In this document: in pieces, positions 38,330-47,766 of the stretch | Numbering within the stretch: the first letter of the stretch is position 1 | Layout of the letters: every line of letters begins with the position of its first letter | Source: CAWACC01 sp964390695 | Lineage (GTDB): Bacteria; Chlamydiota; Chlamydiia; Chlamydiales; Parachlamydiaceae | Direction: 5' to 3' | Assembly (NCBI GenBank): GCA_964390695.1 | Contig: CAYMKI010000006.1 | Coordinates: forward strand, 1 to 48,621 | Length of the DNA stretch: 48,621 bases | The notes under the pieces: generated by a model | Databases searched by the model: none | The model's input: only the letters and a program-made list of their open reading frames with translations | What the model was told of the DNA's origin: nothing | Made by a program: the position numbers and the translations under genes

Positions 38330-40756
38330 TTATCCAACGGGTTGGGTTCTGCCTGTAATCCGTTTCTGCTGTCTCCACCTGGCCATCCCCATAATAATCA
38401 GCAAGTCTGCCAGACGCGTACCGGCGATGCCGTTATCTCTGCAGATGAGCGGATATAAGCTGTTGCTGGTAAATCCGGGAATGGGATTGATCTCGTTCAA
38501 CCAGATTTTATTGGACCCATCCAAAAAACAGTCTACCCTTGCCATACCGGTGCAGCCTGCAGCTTTGTAAGCCACCAAAGCCAGGTTCATGCTCTCTTTG
38601 ACTAAGGCATCGGATATAGATGCTCTAGTGGTTGTTTTAGTAGCTTTTTCACTATATTTGCCTTTATAGTCGTAGACTTCACCCGAAGTCATGATTTCCC
38701 CGGGAGGAAATGTGGTCGCCTGTCCGTTGCCATAGACGGCAAACTCCAGCTCGCGAATTTGCAGCCCATTTTCCACTAGCACATGATTGTCTATCATAAA
38801 AGCCTCTTCAATGGCTTTAAGTAGATCTTCTCTATCAGCAACTTTTTTTACCCCAATTGTGGAGCCCAAATGCACGGGTTTTACAAACAACGGAAATGTC
38901 AACTGCCGATAGATTTGATCCAAGATCTGGCTTTGATGGACTTGCCAACTGTAGGCATCAAAATCCACAAATGCAGCCGTGGGCACCCCGTTCAAAATCA
39001 TCAGTTTCTTGGTCAGGGCCTTATCCATGCAAATGGCAGAGCCGCGGTAATCGCATCCGACATAAGGCTTCCCGAGGATTTCGAAAAATCCTTGAATGGT
39101 GCCGTCTTCTCCAAAAGGACCGTGAAGCACCGGGAAAAGGACATCGCAGGTATTTAATTCTTGCAGTACTTCCGCGGGCAGCATCTGGGCATTAGCTTGA
39201 GAGACCCTCTCTACCAATTTACCTTGCAGCAACTGCTGAGCCTGGTCCCCATGCAGCCAAAAACCTTCTTTGGTAATTCCAAAGTGATGGATTTCATAGA
39301 TATCGCGGCCAAGGTATTCTATCACATTCTTTGCCGACAGCAGCGAAATATCATGTTCCAAGGACCTTCCACCGAATAACACACCAACTTTCAGTTTGCG
39401 TATAGGCCTTGAGTTAAGGCATGAGATAATTTCGCTGGATAATTTGGTGATGTCTCCTGCTCCCAAGCTGATGACGATATCGTGAGGCTGCAACTCGGAG
39501 GCTATTTCTGCGGCCAAGTTTTCCCTTGAGGCATACCTGCTCTCAGTTTTAGAACTCTGCTTTAACTCCTGCATTATAGAAGCACTGGATAGGCCTTGTA
39601 TGGGCAATTCTCCGGCAGCGTAGATGTCAGAGACATACACCAGGTCGGCTTCATCGAATATATCTTTATATAATCCCAAACAATCTTGCGTCCTGCTGTA
39701 TCGATGCGGCTGAAAAGCGGCAACCAAACGATGGTCCGGCAAAGCTTCTCTGACAGCCTTCAATGTGGCCTTGATTTCAGTCGGATGATGGGCATAGTCA
39801 TCGATAAAAAAAATGCCATTCTTCTCTCCCTTTTTTTCGCAACGCCGGCCTACTCCATTAAAATTCCGCAAGGCTTTGCGTATCGCCTCCTCGGAAATAC
39901 CAATACCGATAGCCATACCGAATACAGCCGCACTATTCAAAGCATTATGCCGGCCAATTAATGCCACTTCTAGGTCAGCATAGTGTTTCCCAAGGTAGTC
40001 AACATCAAAAAATATCCTCCACCCATCCTGACGGAAATGCGAAATTCGCAGCTTGCACTGCGGACCAAATCCATAGGACACTCCACCTAAACCTAATCTG
40101 TTCAGATGGACATCATCCCCACACCAAAATAGATGGGATTCCGAAGCTGTCTTAGCGGCAAACTCTTTAAAAGCTTGGCATAAATTCTCAAGCGTCCGGT
40201 AGTAGTCCATATGGTCCGTATCAACATTGGTGATGATAGCTCCCCAAGGTTGATATTTCAAAAAGGAACCGTCGCTTTCATCGGCTTCGGCCACAAAATA
40301 TTCTCCCTGCCCTTTGTCTGCATTGGTCTGCAAATGCGGCAGAATACCTCCTACAGCAAACGTGGGATCACAACCGGCTTCGAGCAAGACTGAGGTCAGC
40401 AACGCCGTAGTGGTCGTTTTACCATGCGATCCGGCCACAGCTAAAGTTTTATGTCCCTGCATGAGCTTCAACAGTAAATCCGATCGGTGCAGCATAGGAC
40501 ATTTTAAATTTAGGGCTGCTTGGAACTCTGGATTCTCCTGCTTGATATCGGTGGAGTACACAATGGTCATATCCGGTGTGATATTGTGTGAAGAGTGTCC
40601 AATAAAAACTTTCGCGCCAGCGCTAGCGAGATTATCCGTGACACAACTATTTTTCAAATCGCTGCCGGAAACAGCAACATTCTGCTTCAACAGAATGCGA
40701 GCTAGGCCGCTCATGCCTATGCCTCCAATTCCAATAAAATGACATTTGTTTGACAT
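38330..40756 (-). CDS. murC/ddl: Fused UDP-MurNAc-L-alanine ligase / D-Ala-D-Ala ligase
   Basis: An 808-residue bifunctional protein. Residues 1-445 are MurC, with FIGIGGIGMSGLA at the nucleotide-binding N-terminus, the ATP loop GSHGKTTTTALL at 109-120 and the AYAHHPTEI-type motif (here DDYAHHPTEIKA). Ddl begins near 455 with LKVGVLFGGRSLEHDIS and has HGPFGEDGTIQG, KPVHLGSTIGV and LNEINPIPGFTSNSLYP. All expected catalytic motifs are present, so both halves should be active: L-Ala addition to UDP-MurNAc and D-Ala-D-Ala formation. This fusion is a known chlamydial trait. It starts 20 bp after murG. Confidence 0.98.
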   Translation of the reverse strand: MSNKCHFIGIGGIGMSGLARILLKQNVAVSGSDLKNSCVTDNLASAGAKVFIGHSSHNITPDMTIVYSTDIKQENPEFQAALNLKCPMLHRSDLLLKLMQGHKTLAVAGSHGKTTTTALLTSVLLEAGCDPTFAVGGILPHLQTNADKGQGEYFVAEADESDGSFLKYQPWGAIITNVDTDHMDYYRTLENLCQAFKEFAAKTASESHLFWCGDDVHLNRLGLGGVSYGFGPQCKLRISHFRQDGWRIFFDVDYLGKHYADLEVALIGRHNALNSAAVFGMAIGIGISEEAIRKALRNFNGVGRRCEKKGEKNGIFFIDDYAHHPTEIKATLKAVREALPDHRLVAAFQPHRYSRTQDCLGLYKDIFDEADLVYVSDIYAAGELPIQGLSSASIMQELKQSSKTESRYASRENLAAEIASELQPHDIVISLGAGDITKLSSEIISCLNSRPIRKLKVGVLFGGRSLEHDISLLSAKNVIEYLGRDIYEIHHFGITKEGFWLHGDQAQQLLQGKLVERVSQANAQMLPAEVLQELNTCDVLFPVLHGPFGEDGTIQGFFEILGKPYVGCDYRGSAICMDKALTKKLMILNGVPTAAFVDFDAYSWQVHQSQILDQIYRQLTFPLFVKPVHLGSTIGVKKVADREDLLKAIEEAFMIDNHVLVENGLQIRELEFAVYGNGQATTFPPGEIMTSGEVYDYKGKYSEKATKTTTRASISDALVKESMNLALVAYKAAGCTGMARVDCFLDGSNKIWLNEINPIPGFTSNSLYPLICRDNGIAGTRLADLLIIMGMARWRQQKRITGRTQPVG

Positions 40757-40776
40757 GTATACCTCGTATATCTATT

Positions 40777-41883
40777 CTAAGTATGCTTAAGCACCCATTC
40801 GCTAAAATCCAATGCCTGTCTGGTGCTTTTGAAATGCTGTAAAGCGGCTCTCATCTGCTGCATTGTACGTCCATGATCATCTAATAAGCGCGAAATCGAC
40901 GCCTCTAATCTTTCCGGACATAACTCCCTTTCCACAATCACATCTGCGGCGCCTATGCGGTTTTTCATCACATGGCCATTTTTTTCCTGATGATTTTCAG
41001 AAGCGAAAGGATAAGGTATCAATATCGCCGGCTTCTCGAATTCAATCTGTTCAGCCATACTGGCAGCTCCGGCGCGCGATAAGACAAAATCGCAAGCTTG
41101 CCAAGCTAAATCCATGCGCTCCTCAAAAGGCTTGATGCAAGCTTTAATTCCGGCATCATGATAGGCTTGCTGAAGCTGGGAGCAGAAGGCTTCTTTTCCC
41201 GCAATGTGGATGACCTGAAGCCTATGGCTCCAAGAAGGGCCTTTAGATGCTATCATCTTAAGCACAGCCTGGTTTATGGCAGCAGCACCCTGCGACCCGC
41301 CAAATACAAGCATAGTCGTTGTATTGCCATCCAAACCGTAGTATTGCCTAGCAGTAGAAGGAGCGATGGCGTGATTACGCATGCCTTTGCGCAAGGGCAT
41401 ATTCACCACATGAACACACCCCTTAAGATAGGCGGCAGCCTCTTCAAATTGGACTGCTGTAGCAACGGAAAATCCTGAAAACAACCGGATGACTTTTCCT
41501 GGATGGCTGTCGGCGGCAAACAATATGACCGGTACCGCACATAGTTTCGCCGCCACCAAAGTGGGCAGGCTATGATAACTGCCGAATCCAACTATTATAG
41601 ACGGGGCGTATCTTCTAATTTCCCTGACACTTTCATACACGCCTTGAATATTCAAAGAAAGGCTTGAGCCTAATCGGATGGGATTCAAGCTGTTGAATGG
41701 CGCACAGGTAATGCTTTTATAAGGCAATCCTAACTGGTTGAAGAAGGGATTGTTCTTAAGATGCCCTCCGGCAAATAGTACTTCTACAGATGGATCTCTA
41801 GCATGTATTTGGTCAGCGAGGGCCACTGCAGGATAAATATGCCCGCCAGTTCCTCCTACAGCCATCATCACGCGCTTTGACAT
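40777..41883 (-). CDS. murG: MurG glycosyltransferase
   Basis: MurG adds GlcNAc to lipid I, forming lipid II at the inner face of the membrane. The 368 residues show the N-terminal GGTGGHIYPAVALA at 9-22, GFGSYHSLP, the UDP-GlcNAc-binding region FGGSQGAAAIN and SRAGAASMAEQ. The start overlaps the ftsW 3' end by 16 bp and has GAGGA about 6 nt upstream, so translation is coupled. Confidence 0.98.
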   Translation of the reverse strand: MSKRVMMAVGGTGGHIYPAVALADQIHARDPSVEVLFAGGHLKNNPFFNQLGLPYKSITCAPFNSLNPIRLGSSLSLNIQGVYESVREIRRYAPSIIVGFGSYHSLPTLVAAKLCAVPVILFAADSHPGKVIRLFSGFSVATAVQFEEAAAYLKGCVHVVNMPLRKGMRNHAIAPSTARQYYGLDGNTTTMLVFGGSQGAAAINQAVLKMIASKGPSWSHRLQVIHIAGKEAFCSQLQQAYHDAGIKACIKPFEERMDLAWQACDFVLSRAGAASMAEQIEFEKPAILIPYPFASENHQEKNGHVMKNRIGAADVIVERELCPERLEASISRLLDDHGRTMQQMRAALQHFKSTRQALDFSEWVLKHT

Positions 41884-42968
41884 ATGTTTTCCTCATTGGC
41901 ATTGGCGATACTCAACAAAAATCCCAGGCCCATAATATTGGCCATCAGAGATGTCCCTCCTTGGCTAAATAAAGGCAGATTCAAACCTGTACTGGGAAGC
42001 AATCCGGAGACCACTCCCATATTCAAGAAAGCTTGAAAGCAATACAAAAACGAAATAACTCCGGCAAAGTAAAACCCTCCCAAATCCCTAGCTTGCTGGG
42101 CTATCATAAAGCCTATCATTCCCAAGCTAGCATACAAAGTAATCAAGACCAAAATGCCCGCAAAACCAAACTCTTCAGCATAGATGGCGGCGATATAATC
42201 ATTTTGCGCTTCCGGCAGATAACTCAGCTTCTGAAGGCTATTGCCGGGACCCTTGCCAAACATTTGTCCCGAACCAGCGGCAATCTTCGCCTGATAGGGC
42301 TGATGCCCCTTGCCTTTCAAATCTAACTCAGGATGAAAATAGACTTTCAATCTAGCCTGTACATAAGGCAGCTGCGAAGCAAAGATGCCTCCGGCTACCA
42401 CAAAGATCCCTAGTGGAACTGCCCAATACTTAAATGGAATGCGTGTAAGAAAAAACAAGACGATAAGGCAAATCCCTATCACACCTGCAGTGCCATTATT
42501 AGGCTCTATCATAATCAACACAATCGGCAACGCCGAGACGGCCGTAAGTTTTGCAAACGCCTTAAAGGTGATAGCCGAGGCCTCGGTTTTTATGATGTGA
42601 TGTATAAAGTACGCCGGGGTGAAATACTTCACAAATTCCGAAGGCTGAAATGAGAAACCCGCCAATGACAGCCATCGGCGCGATCCATTTACTTTTGACC
42701 CTATTCCCGGAATTAAGACCAATATCAGCAAGCCGCAGAAGAAAAAAAAGACCACTGGGCTCCGCACAAGAAAACGGTGATATCCTATTTTATATACCCA
42801 CCCAGCAAGCAGAGCTCCCAACACGAAATTGACCAACTGACGATACAAGGCCTGATGCGTGCTTTTATCCAAATCCAGATCTAACACTTCTGCTGAAGTG
42901 GTACTAAAGATCATGATCAGGCCCAAAACAAATATAGATGAGGCTATGATAAGCAGTGTAGATCGCAT
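41868..42968 (-). CDS. ftsW: FtsW, SEDS-family division protein
   Basis: FtsW is the septal peptidoglycan polymerase of the SEDS family. The 366 residues form about ten membrane helices. Family motifs include GSRRWLSLAGFSFQPSEFVK, IEPNNGTAG, LSYLPEAQNDYIAAIYAEEF and the C-terminal LPSTGLNLPLFSQGGTSLM (read in part). RodA is an alternative, but the place between the LysM gene and murG argues for FtsW. It overlaps murG. Confidence 0.96.
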   Translation of the reverse strand: MRSTLLIIASSIFVLGLIMIFSTTSAEVLDLDLDKSTHQALYRQLVNFVLGALLAGWVYKIGYHRFLVRSPVVFFFFCGLLILVLIPGIGSKVNGSRRWLSLAGFSFQPSEFVKYFTPAYFIHHIIKTEASAITFKAFAKLTAVSALPIVLIMIEPNNGTAGVIGICLIVLFFLTRIPFKYWAVPLGIFVVAGGIFASQLPYVQARLKVYFHPELDLKGKGHQPYQAKIAAGSGQMFGKGPGNSLQKLSYLPEAQNDYIAAIYAEEFGFAGILVLITLYASLGMIGFMIAQQARDLGGFYFAGVISFLYCFQAFLNMGVVSGLLPSTGLNLPLFSQGGTSLMANIMGLGFLLSIANANEENICQSA

Positions 42969-42989
42969 CGCAGTTTATTATGTTGTGGC

Positions 42990-43700
42990 TTATTTAACTC
43001 TGATTTGGTCCCCTATCTTTAAATTCCTGGCCTTCTCTTCATCCAAATTATTCAGCTTCAAAAGCTCATCGACACGCATATGGAATTGCTTCGCAATCTT
43101 CCAAGGATTATCACCTTGTTTGATGGTGTAAAACTGTTCGCCCGGAACCACTGCGGCTATCGCAGCCTTTTTGGGAGTGGCTGGCGCTTCTTTAGGATTC
43201 CCCACGGGAATCTGCAGCACTTGCCCGACTTTCAATTTATCGCTGGCGAGGTGATTGGCTTTTTTAATTGCTTCGACGGTCGTGCCATTCACGCGGGCCA
43301 ATTTCTCCAAGGCATCGCCCCTTTTAACGGTCACTTCTACACTTCGGGAAGGAGCCTCGTGTTCGGTCTCTTCATTTTTTTCATCCACCTCTTCGGAGGA
43401 CGATGAGGGCGTCTCGTGATCAAGCAAAGGAATTTCCTCTTCCATAGCAAAAGCATGGGCGGGCTCTACCGAACTATTCTTGCTGAGGAGAACATCCATA
43501 TCGTCAATGGGCTCATCTTCCGTTTCTCTGGGAGCTGGAGATGCATTTTGGGGTTGACTTTGGATGTCCTGGATGACAAAGTTCACCTCAGGCTGATCCT
43601 GCCCAGGTTCTTCCCCCTCGCGCACCGCTAGCATAAACAAAATGGCTAAAACACCCATATTGGCTAAGACAGCAATAATGATAAGATCTTTTTTTGTCAT
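42990..43700 (-). CDS. Membrane-anchored protein with two LysM domains (NlpD-like)
   Basis: A 236-residue protein with one N-terminal membrane helix (about 6-26), an acidic Ser/Pro/Glu-rich spacer (about 28-118) and two LysM domains (about 121-166 and 190-235). LysM binds GlcNAc in peptidoglycan. There is no M23/LytM peptidase domain, so it is at most an NlpD-like binder or activator, not a hydrolase. The start shares ATGA with the murD stop (4-bp overlap). C. trachomatis has a protein called nlpD in this slot (ct759, from memory). Confidence 0.92.
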   Translation of the reverse strand: MTKKDLIIIAVLANMGVLAILFMLAVREGEEPGQDQPEVNFVIQDIQSQPQNASPAPRETEDEPIDDMDVLLSKNSSVEPAHAFAMEEEIPLLDHETPSSSSEEVDEKNEETEHEAPSRSVEVTVKRGDALEKLARVNGTTVEAIKKANHLASDKLKVGQVLQIPVGNPKEAPATPKKAAIAAVVPGEQFYTIKQGDNPWKIAKQFHMRVDELLKLNNLDEEKARNLKIGDQIRVK

Positions 43701-45052
43701 CGCAACACCTTTACTTGTTGGTTTTCACCGAGTTCCAATACTAATTCTTTAAACCTACGCCCGCGCTGCTCGTAATCCCTGAACATATCATAACTGGCAC
43801 ATCCGGGCGAAAGCAACACATTCTCCCCAGGTTGCGCATGTTTGGAAGCATGGCTCACAGCTTCCTCTAAAGTCAAAAAAACTTTGACCGGTATATGCTC
43901 GGCAAGCTCCTGCTGCATCTGGCCGGCAGCCTCTCCTATGACGCAAATCAGCCTTACTTTTTGTTGGAATCCCTGAATCCAAGGCTGATAGGAAAATCCC
44001 TTGTGCACTCCCCCTGCAATTAATACTACGGGGCCATCAAGAGAATTCACTGCTTTGATAACCGGATCTATGCTCGTGGCCTTGCTGTCATCATAATAGG
44101 AGACTTCCCTGTATGTACGAACGAATTCTATCCGATGAGGCGGCTTTTTAAAAGAAAATAATGCATCGGCAAAAGCTTCGGGCCGCACTCCGACTTCACG
44201 GCACAGCGCATAGGCACCCATGATATTTTCTATATCGTGGCCAGCTCGCGGTCGTTGATCTTCAGAGATGGTAAACTGTGCCTTGCCTTGGTCAAATAGG
44301 GTATATTCTTTGAAATAGATATCATTTTGCGGACCGAACCCGAAAGTTTTTGCTTTGCCTAAGGAGAATCCACCAAACTGCTGATAGGCAGCTTCGCCTA
44401 CATAAAGAGGTTTATTGGGCTTAAGGCAATGGCCTATGCGAAATTTAGCCTGCGCATAGGCTTCCATGGTCTTATGGCGATCCAGATGGTTGGGTGTGAT
44501 ATTCATGATGACTGCAGCTTCGAGGACCCGGCTTTCTAACGTCTCCAACTGCCAGGAGCTGAGCTCCATCACCAATACAGCTCCTTGACTTTCCTGATCA
44601 TCAAGCACATCGGTCAATGGCTTGCCGATATTGCCCACTGCTTTGGCTTTGCAGCCCGCTTGCCTAAGCACATGCTCTACTAATAACGTGGTCGTAGTTT
44701 TACCATTCGATCCGGTTATTCCCAAACAGGTATGCTGCATAAAGCGGCAGGCTAGTTCAACCTCCCCAATAACTTCTTTGCCAAGACTTGTACAGACTTG
44801 ATAAATGGGATGCGTGGGAGGGACTCCGGGAGAAACCACAACGAGGTCGAAAGGATGCACATCTAATAAGGCAGCTTCAGAATAAACCTCCAAGCCGCTC
44901 TTAAGCAAATCTTGGACTTCTTTTTTTTCCCTGAGGCTGTCCATGTGCTTGTCAACAGCACAAACAGAATACCCACGCTTCAAAAGAAATCTGGCCGCGG
45001 CGCATCCACTCAGGCCTAATCCCACTACCAAGACTTTTGAATAAGACTGCAT
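43697..45052 (-). CDS. murD: UDP-MurNAc-L-Ala-D-Glu ligase
   Basis: MurD adds D-glutamate to UDP-MurNAc-L-Ala. The 451 residues carry VLVVGLGLSGCAAARFL at the N-terminus, the ATP loop GITGSNGKTTTTLL, NITPNHLDRH and YYDDSKATSIDP. I chose the ATG at 45052, which has GGGGAG 6 nt upstream. A longer frame to 45154 would run 34 residues into mraY and is unlikely. It follows mraY by 14 bp. Confidence 0.97.
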   Translation of the reverse strand: MQSYSKVLVVGLGLSGCAAARFLLKRGYSVCAVDKHMDSLREKKEVQDLLKSGLEVYSEAALLDVHPFDLVVVSPGVPPTHPIYQVCTSLGKEVIGEVELACRFMQHTCLGITGSNGKTTTTLLVEHVLRQAGCKAKAVGNIGKPLTDVLDDQESQGAVLVMELSSWQLETLESRVLEAAVIMNITPNHLDRHKTMEAYAQAKFRIGHCLKPNKPLYVGEAAYQQFGGFSLGKAKTFGFGPQNDIYFKEYTLFDQGKAQFTISEDQRPRAGHDIENIMGAYALCREVGVRPEAFADALFSFKKPPHRIEFVRTYREVSYYDDSKATSIDPVIKAVNSLDGPVVLIAGGVHKGFSYQPWIQGFQQKVRLICVIGEAAGQMQQELAEHIPVKVFLTLEEAVSHASKHAQPGENVLLSPGCASYDMFRDYEQRGRRFKELVLELGENQQVKVLR

Positions 45053-45066
45053 GACTTGCTCCCCGG

Positions 45067-46305
45067 CTATTGAAACTTCAATGAAGCTAAACCCACTATA
45101 GCTAAAACCAATCCGATGATCCAGAAACGAATCACCACCTTTGTCTCCGGCCATCCTTTATATTCGAAATGATGATGCAGGGGAGCTATCAAAAACACAC
45201 GTTTCTTATTGCGGAACTTATAGCTGCCCACCTGCAATATCACAGACATAGCCTCCGCCACAAAAATACCTCCAATAATGGCCAAAAGCAGCTCCCGCTT
45301 TAAAATGATAGCCGACACCCCCAATATACCTCCCAGAGGCAATGAACCGGTATCGCCCATGAACACTTGGGCAGGGTGGCTGTTATACCACAAAAAGCCT
45401 AAACACGCCCCAGCCAAGGCACTTAAATAGATGGCCACTTCCCCGCTGCCTTCAATGTATAAAATATTCAAATATCTGGCCAAATCCACATGGTTGGATA
45501 CAAAGGCTATCAAAGCTAAGCAAAATGCCACCATCAATAGGCAACCCGCCGCCAAGCCATCCAATCCATCCGTTAAGTTGACCGCATTAGAAGTTCCAAT
45601 CACTACAAACATGATAATGCCAGCAGCGACCACCAACGATAATCCTGAGAACATCACGATAGGATCTTTAAAAAATGGCACATAAAGCTTCGATGCATAA
45701 CTTTGCAGAGCTAAAGGCTTCAAAGTTGTTTCCTGGATAACATCTGAGGTATTGCTATTCATTGGCGCTTCTTGATGCTCTTTCACTACAGGAGGAGAAT
45801 ACCAGTTTCCAAAATGTAAAGACTGCGATACCCCAGGCACAAGAAAATAAGCGGCTAAAAGCCCCCCTAAAATCCCCTGCATGAGAAACTTCTTCTTTGC
45901 CGAGAGTCCCTTGGTATTCTTATATTTCAATTTCAAATAATCATCCCAGCCGCCTACGCATCCCAGATAGACCGTCGTCACAAATAGCATCAAAGTGAAC
46001 ACATGCCGCAGATCCATCCATAACAACAAAGAAACCAACATGGAGCACAATATCAATACCCCTCCCATAGTAGGTGTATCTTTCTTCTTGTGGTGCAGCT
46101 GCCCCAAAAGCGGACAGTCTTCCATGCGTATCGGCTGACCAATTTTTAACTCGTAAAGCCATTTGATAAAACGCGGACCCAGAAATATGCATATCAACAA
46201 AGAGGTAATCGCGGCAAGCATCATGCGAGTAGAATAATAATAAAATACCATGGGCACCTTCAGGCCGCAGCATTCACGAAGATATTCAAGACTTAAAAAT
46301 AACAT
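45067..46305 (-). CDS. mraY: MraY, phospho-MurNAc-pentapeptide transferase
   Basis: MraY moves phospho-MurNAc-pentapeptide onto undecaprenyl phosphate to form lipid I. The 412 residues have about ten membrane helices and the motifs DDYLKLKYKNTKGL, SNAVNLTDGLDGLA and HHHFEYKGWPETKVVIRFWI. The loop before VPFFKD is about 40 residues longer than I recall for E. coli MraY. The ATG at 46305 aligns with the usual start and has GGTGGGGAG just upstream; a GTG at 46314 is the alternative. It follows murF closely. Confidence 0.96.
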   Translation of the reverse strand: MLFLSLEYLRECCGLKVPMVFYYYSTRMMLAAITSLLICIFLGPRFIKWLYELKIGQPIRMEDCPLLGQLHHKKKDTPTMGGVLILCSMLVSLLLWMDLRHVFTLMLFVTTVYLGCVGGWDDYLKLKYKNTKGLSAKKKFLMQGILGGLLAAYFLVPGVSQSLHFGNWYSPPVVKEHQEAPMNSNTSDVIQETTLKPLALQSYASKLYVPFFKDPIVMFSGLSLVVAAGIIMFVVIGTSNAVNLTDGLDGLAAGCLLMVAFCLALIAFVSNHVDLARYLNILYIEGSGEVAIYLSALAGACLGFLWYNSHPAQVFMGDTGSLPLGGILGVSAIILKRELLLAIIGGIFVAEAMSVILQVGSYKFRNKKRVFLIAPLHHHFEYKGWPETKVVIRFWIIGLVLAIVGLASLKFQ

Positions 46306-46318
46306 TCTCCCCACCTAA

Positions 46319-47665
46319 CTAGATTGCATCGAGCACTCGCCATAGCCCTTTTGCTCGCGATCCTTTCAGAAGCACCACATCTCCAGGCTTTGCTATCGAT
46401 TTGAGCGCCAACATAAGATCCTCAAAATTCTCTACCCATTCCACTGGACGCCGATGCGCTTTCCATAATTCATAGATCACCTTGCTCTCTGTGCCTAAAC
46501 AAATCATATGACTGACATGTTCCAGTGCATAGCTGCCGACTTCCCGATGACACTTTTCCGAAAACCGCCCCAATTCCAACATATCGCCCAATACGGCTAT
46601 TTTTTTTCCGCCCGGCGCCGGCATCGGCAATGAATTCAGAGCTGCCTTTACAGATACTTCTGAAGCGTTGTATGAATCATTAATAAATGCAATACCACCC
46701 TTTTGGATATATTGCAAACGTCTTTCAGGCAGGACTAAATTCGGGATAGCCTGTTTGATTAACTCCCAATCCACATCAAAATATCTCGCCACGGCCGCTG
46801 CAGCTAAAAAATTATGCACATTGTGCCATCCATGAACAGGCAAAGAAGGCATGCACATGGCTTCGTCCCCATGCAGGATCTGCATATCCTGACCTTCCTT
46901 AACCAATCTAAAATCAGCCTCCAAGCCATCGCATGAAAATGACACTTTGCGGCACACTCCTATGGCGGCCACTTCATCGTAATCGGCTATATCCCGGCTC
47001 AATATTCCCAGGCGTGTCTGAGGATGGGATAAGATCTCCCCTTTGGCCAAAGCAATACCCCGCAGCCCGGTAAAATTCTGGGCATGCACTAGCGCTGTCT
47101 TGGTGATCACTGCACACTCCGGAGGGGCAATTTCAACCAGCTGGCTGATATTCCCGGCCTCGGTCATGCCCATTTCCAAAACCCATATCTCCTCATCTCC
47201 TTGCGCATGATTCAAGATAGCTAAGGGCAACCCTATCTGCGAGTTGCTATTGCCAGGAGAGGCAGCCACGCGATATTTTTGCTTCAATAATTGATAGGTA
47301 AACTCCTTAGTGGTGGTCTTGCCCACAGATCCCGTTATGCCGACTACACGCGTACGCCTGGCCGCGAGAATCTCCTTGGCCAGTGTCTGCAAGGCCTGTA
47401 AAGGATCCTCGACCTTGATAAGTACCAGTCCCCAGTCGGGCCCTCGATAGTCTTTTCTCACAACGGCAGCTACGGCTCTTTTTCGAGCCACCTCCTCCAA
47501 AAAAATATGCCCATCCGTGCAGTTGCCATGCAAAGCAAAAAATATATCCCCAGCCTCTACTAACCGGCTATCCACCGCGCATTGATGAATGGACATATCA
47601 GGATAATTTTCACCTGAAATATATCCAGATACTTCTTTGAGTCTGTATTTGGCACTTTTTGGCAT
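46319..47665 (-). CDS. murF: UDP-MurNAc-tripeptide-D-Ala-D-Ala ligase
   Basis: MurF adds D-Ala-D-Ala to complete the UDP-MurNAc-pentapeptide. The 448 residues contain the ATP loop TGSVGKTTTKEF at about 111-122, the EMGMTEAGNISQL region, and FINDSYNASEVSVKAALNSL with the family's YNA core. It heads the minus-strand cluster, so the promoter for the cluster probably lies in the 101-bp gap up to 47766. That gap holds a small hairpin (TTATGAG/CTCATAA, 47743-47763). Confidence 0.97.
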   Translation of the reverse strand: MPKSAKYRLKEVSGYISGENYPDMSIHQCAVDSRLVEAGDIFFALHGNCTDGHIFLEEVARKRAVAAVVRKDYRGPDWGLVLIKVEDPLQALQTLAKEILAARRTRVVGITGSVGKTTTKEFTYQLLKQKYRVAASPGNSNSQIGLPLAILNHAQGDEEIWVLEMGMTEAGNISQLVEIAPPECAVITKTALVHAQNFTGLRGIALAKGEILSHPQTRLGILSRDIADYDEVAAIGVCRKVSFSCDGLEADFRLVKEGQDMQILHGDEAMCMPSLPVHGWHNVHNFLAAAAVARYFDVDWELIKQAIPNLVLPERRLQYIQKGGIAFINDSYNASEVSVKAALNSLPMPAPGGKKIAVLGDMLELGRFSEKCHREVGSYALEHVSHMICLGTESKVIYELWKAHRRPVEWVENFEDLMLALKSIAKPGDVVLLKGSRAKGLWRVLDAI

Positions 47666-47766
47666 AAGACTAGCCTAGCTATTTCTATAGTTGATATATA
47701 CAACACACATGCGACACAGTTTGAGATCTTATGGTTATCAGCTTATGAGTAATCATCTCATAAACT

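Noticed and set aside
38330..40756. MurC-Ddl as a sequencing error joining two genes
   Set aside because: The frame is continuous with full motifs in both halves, and this fusion is an established chlamydial feature.
45053..45154. 34-residue N-terminal extension of murD
   Set aside because: It would lie inside mraY in another frame, while the ATG at 45052 has a strong ribosome site and matches the family start.
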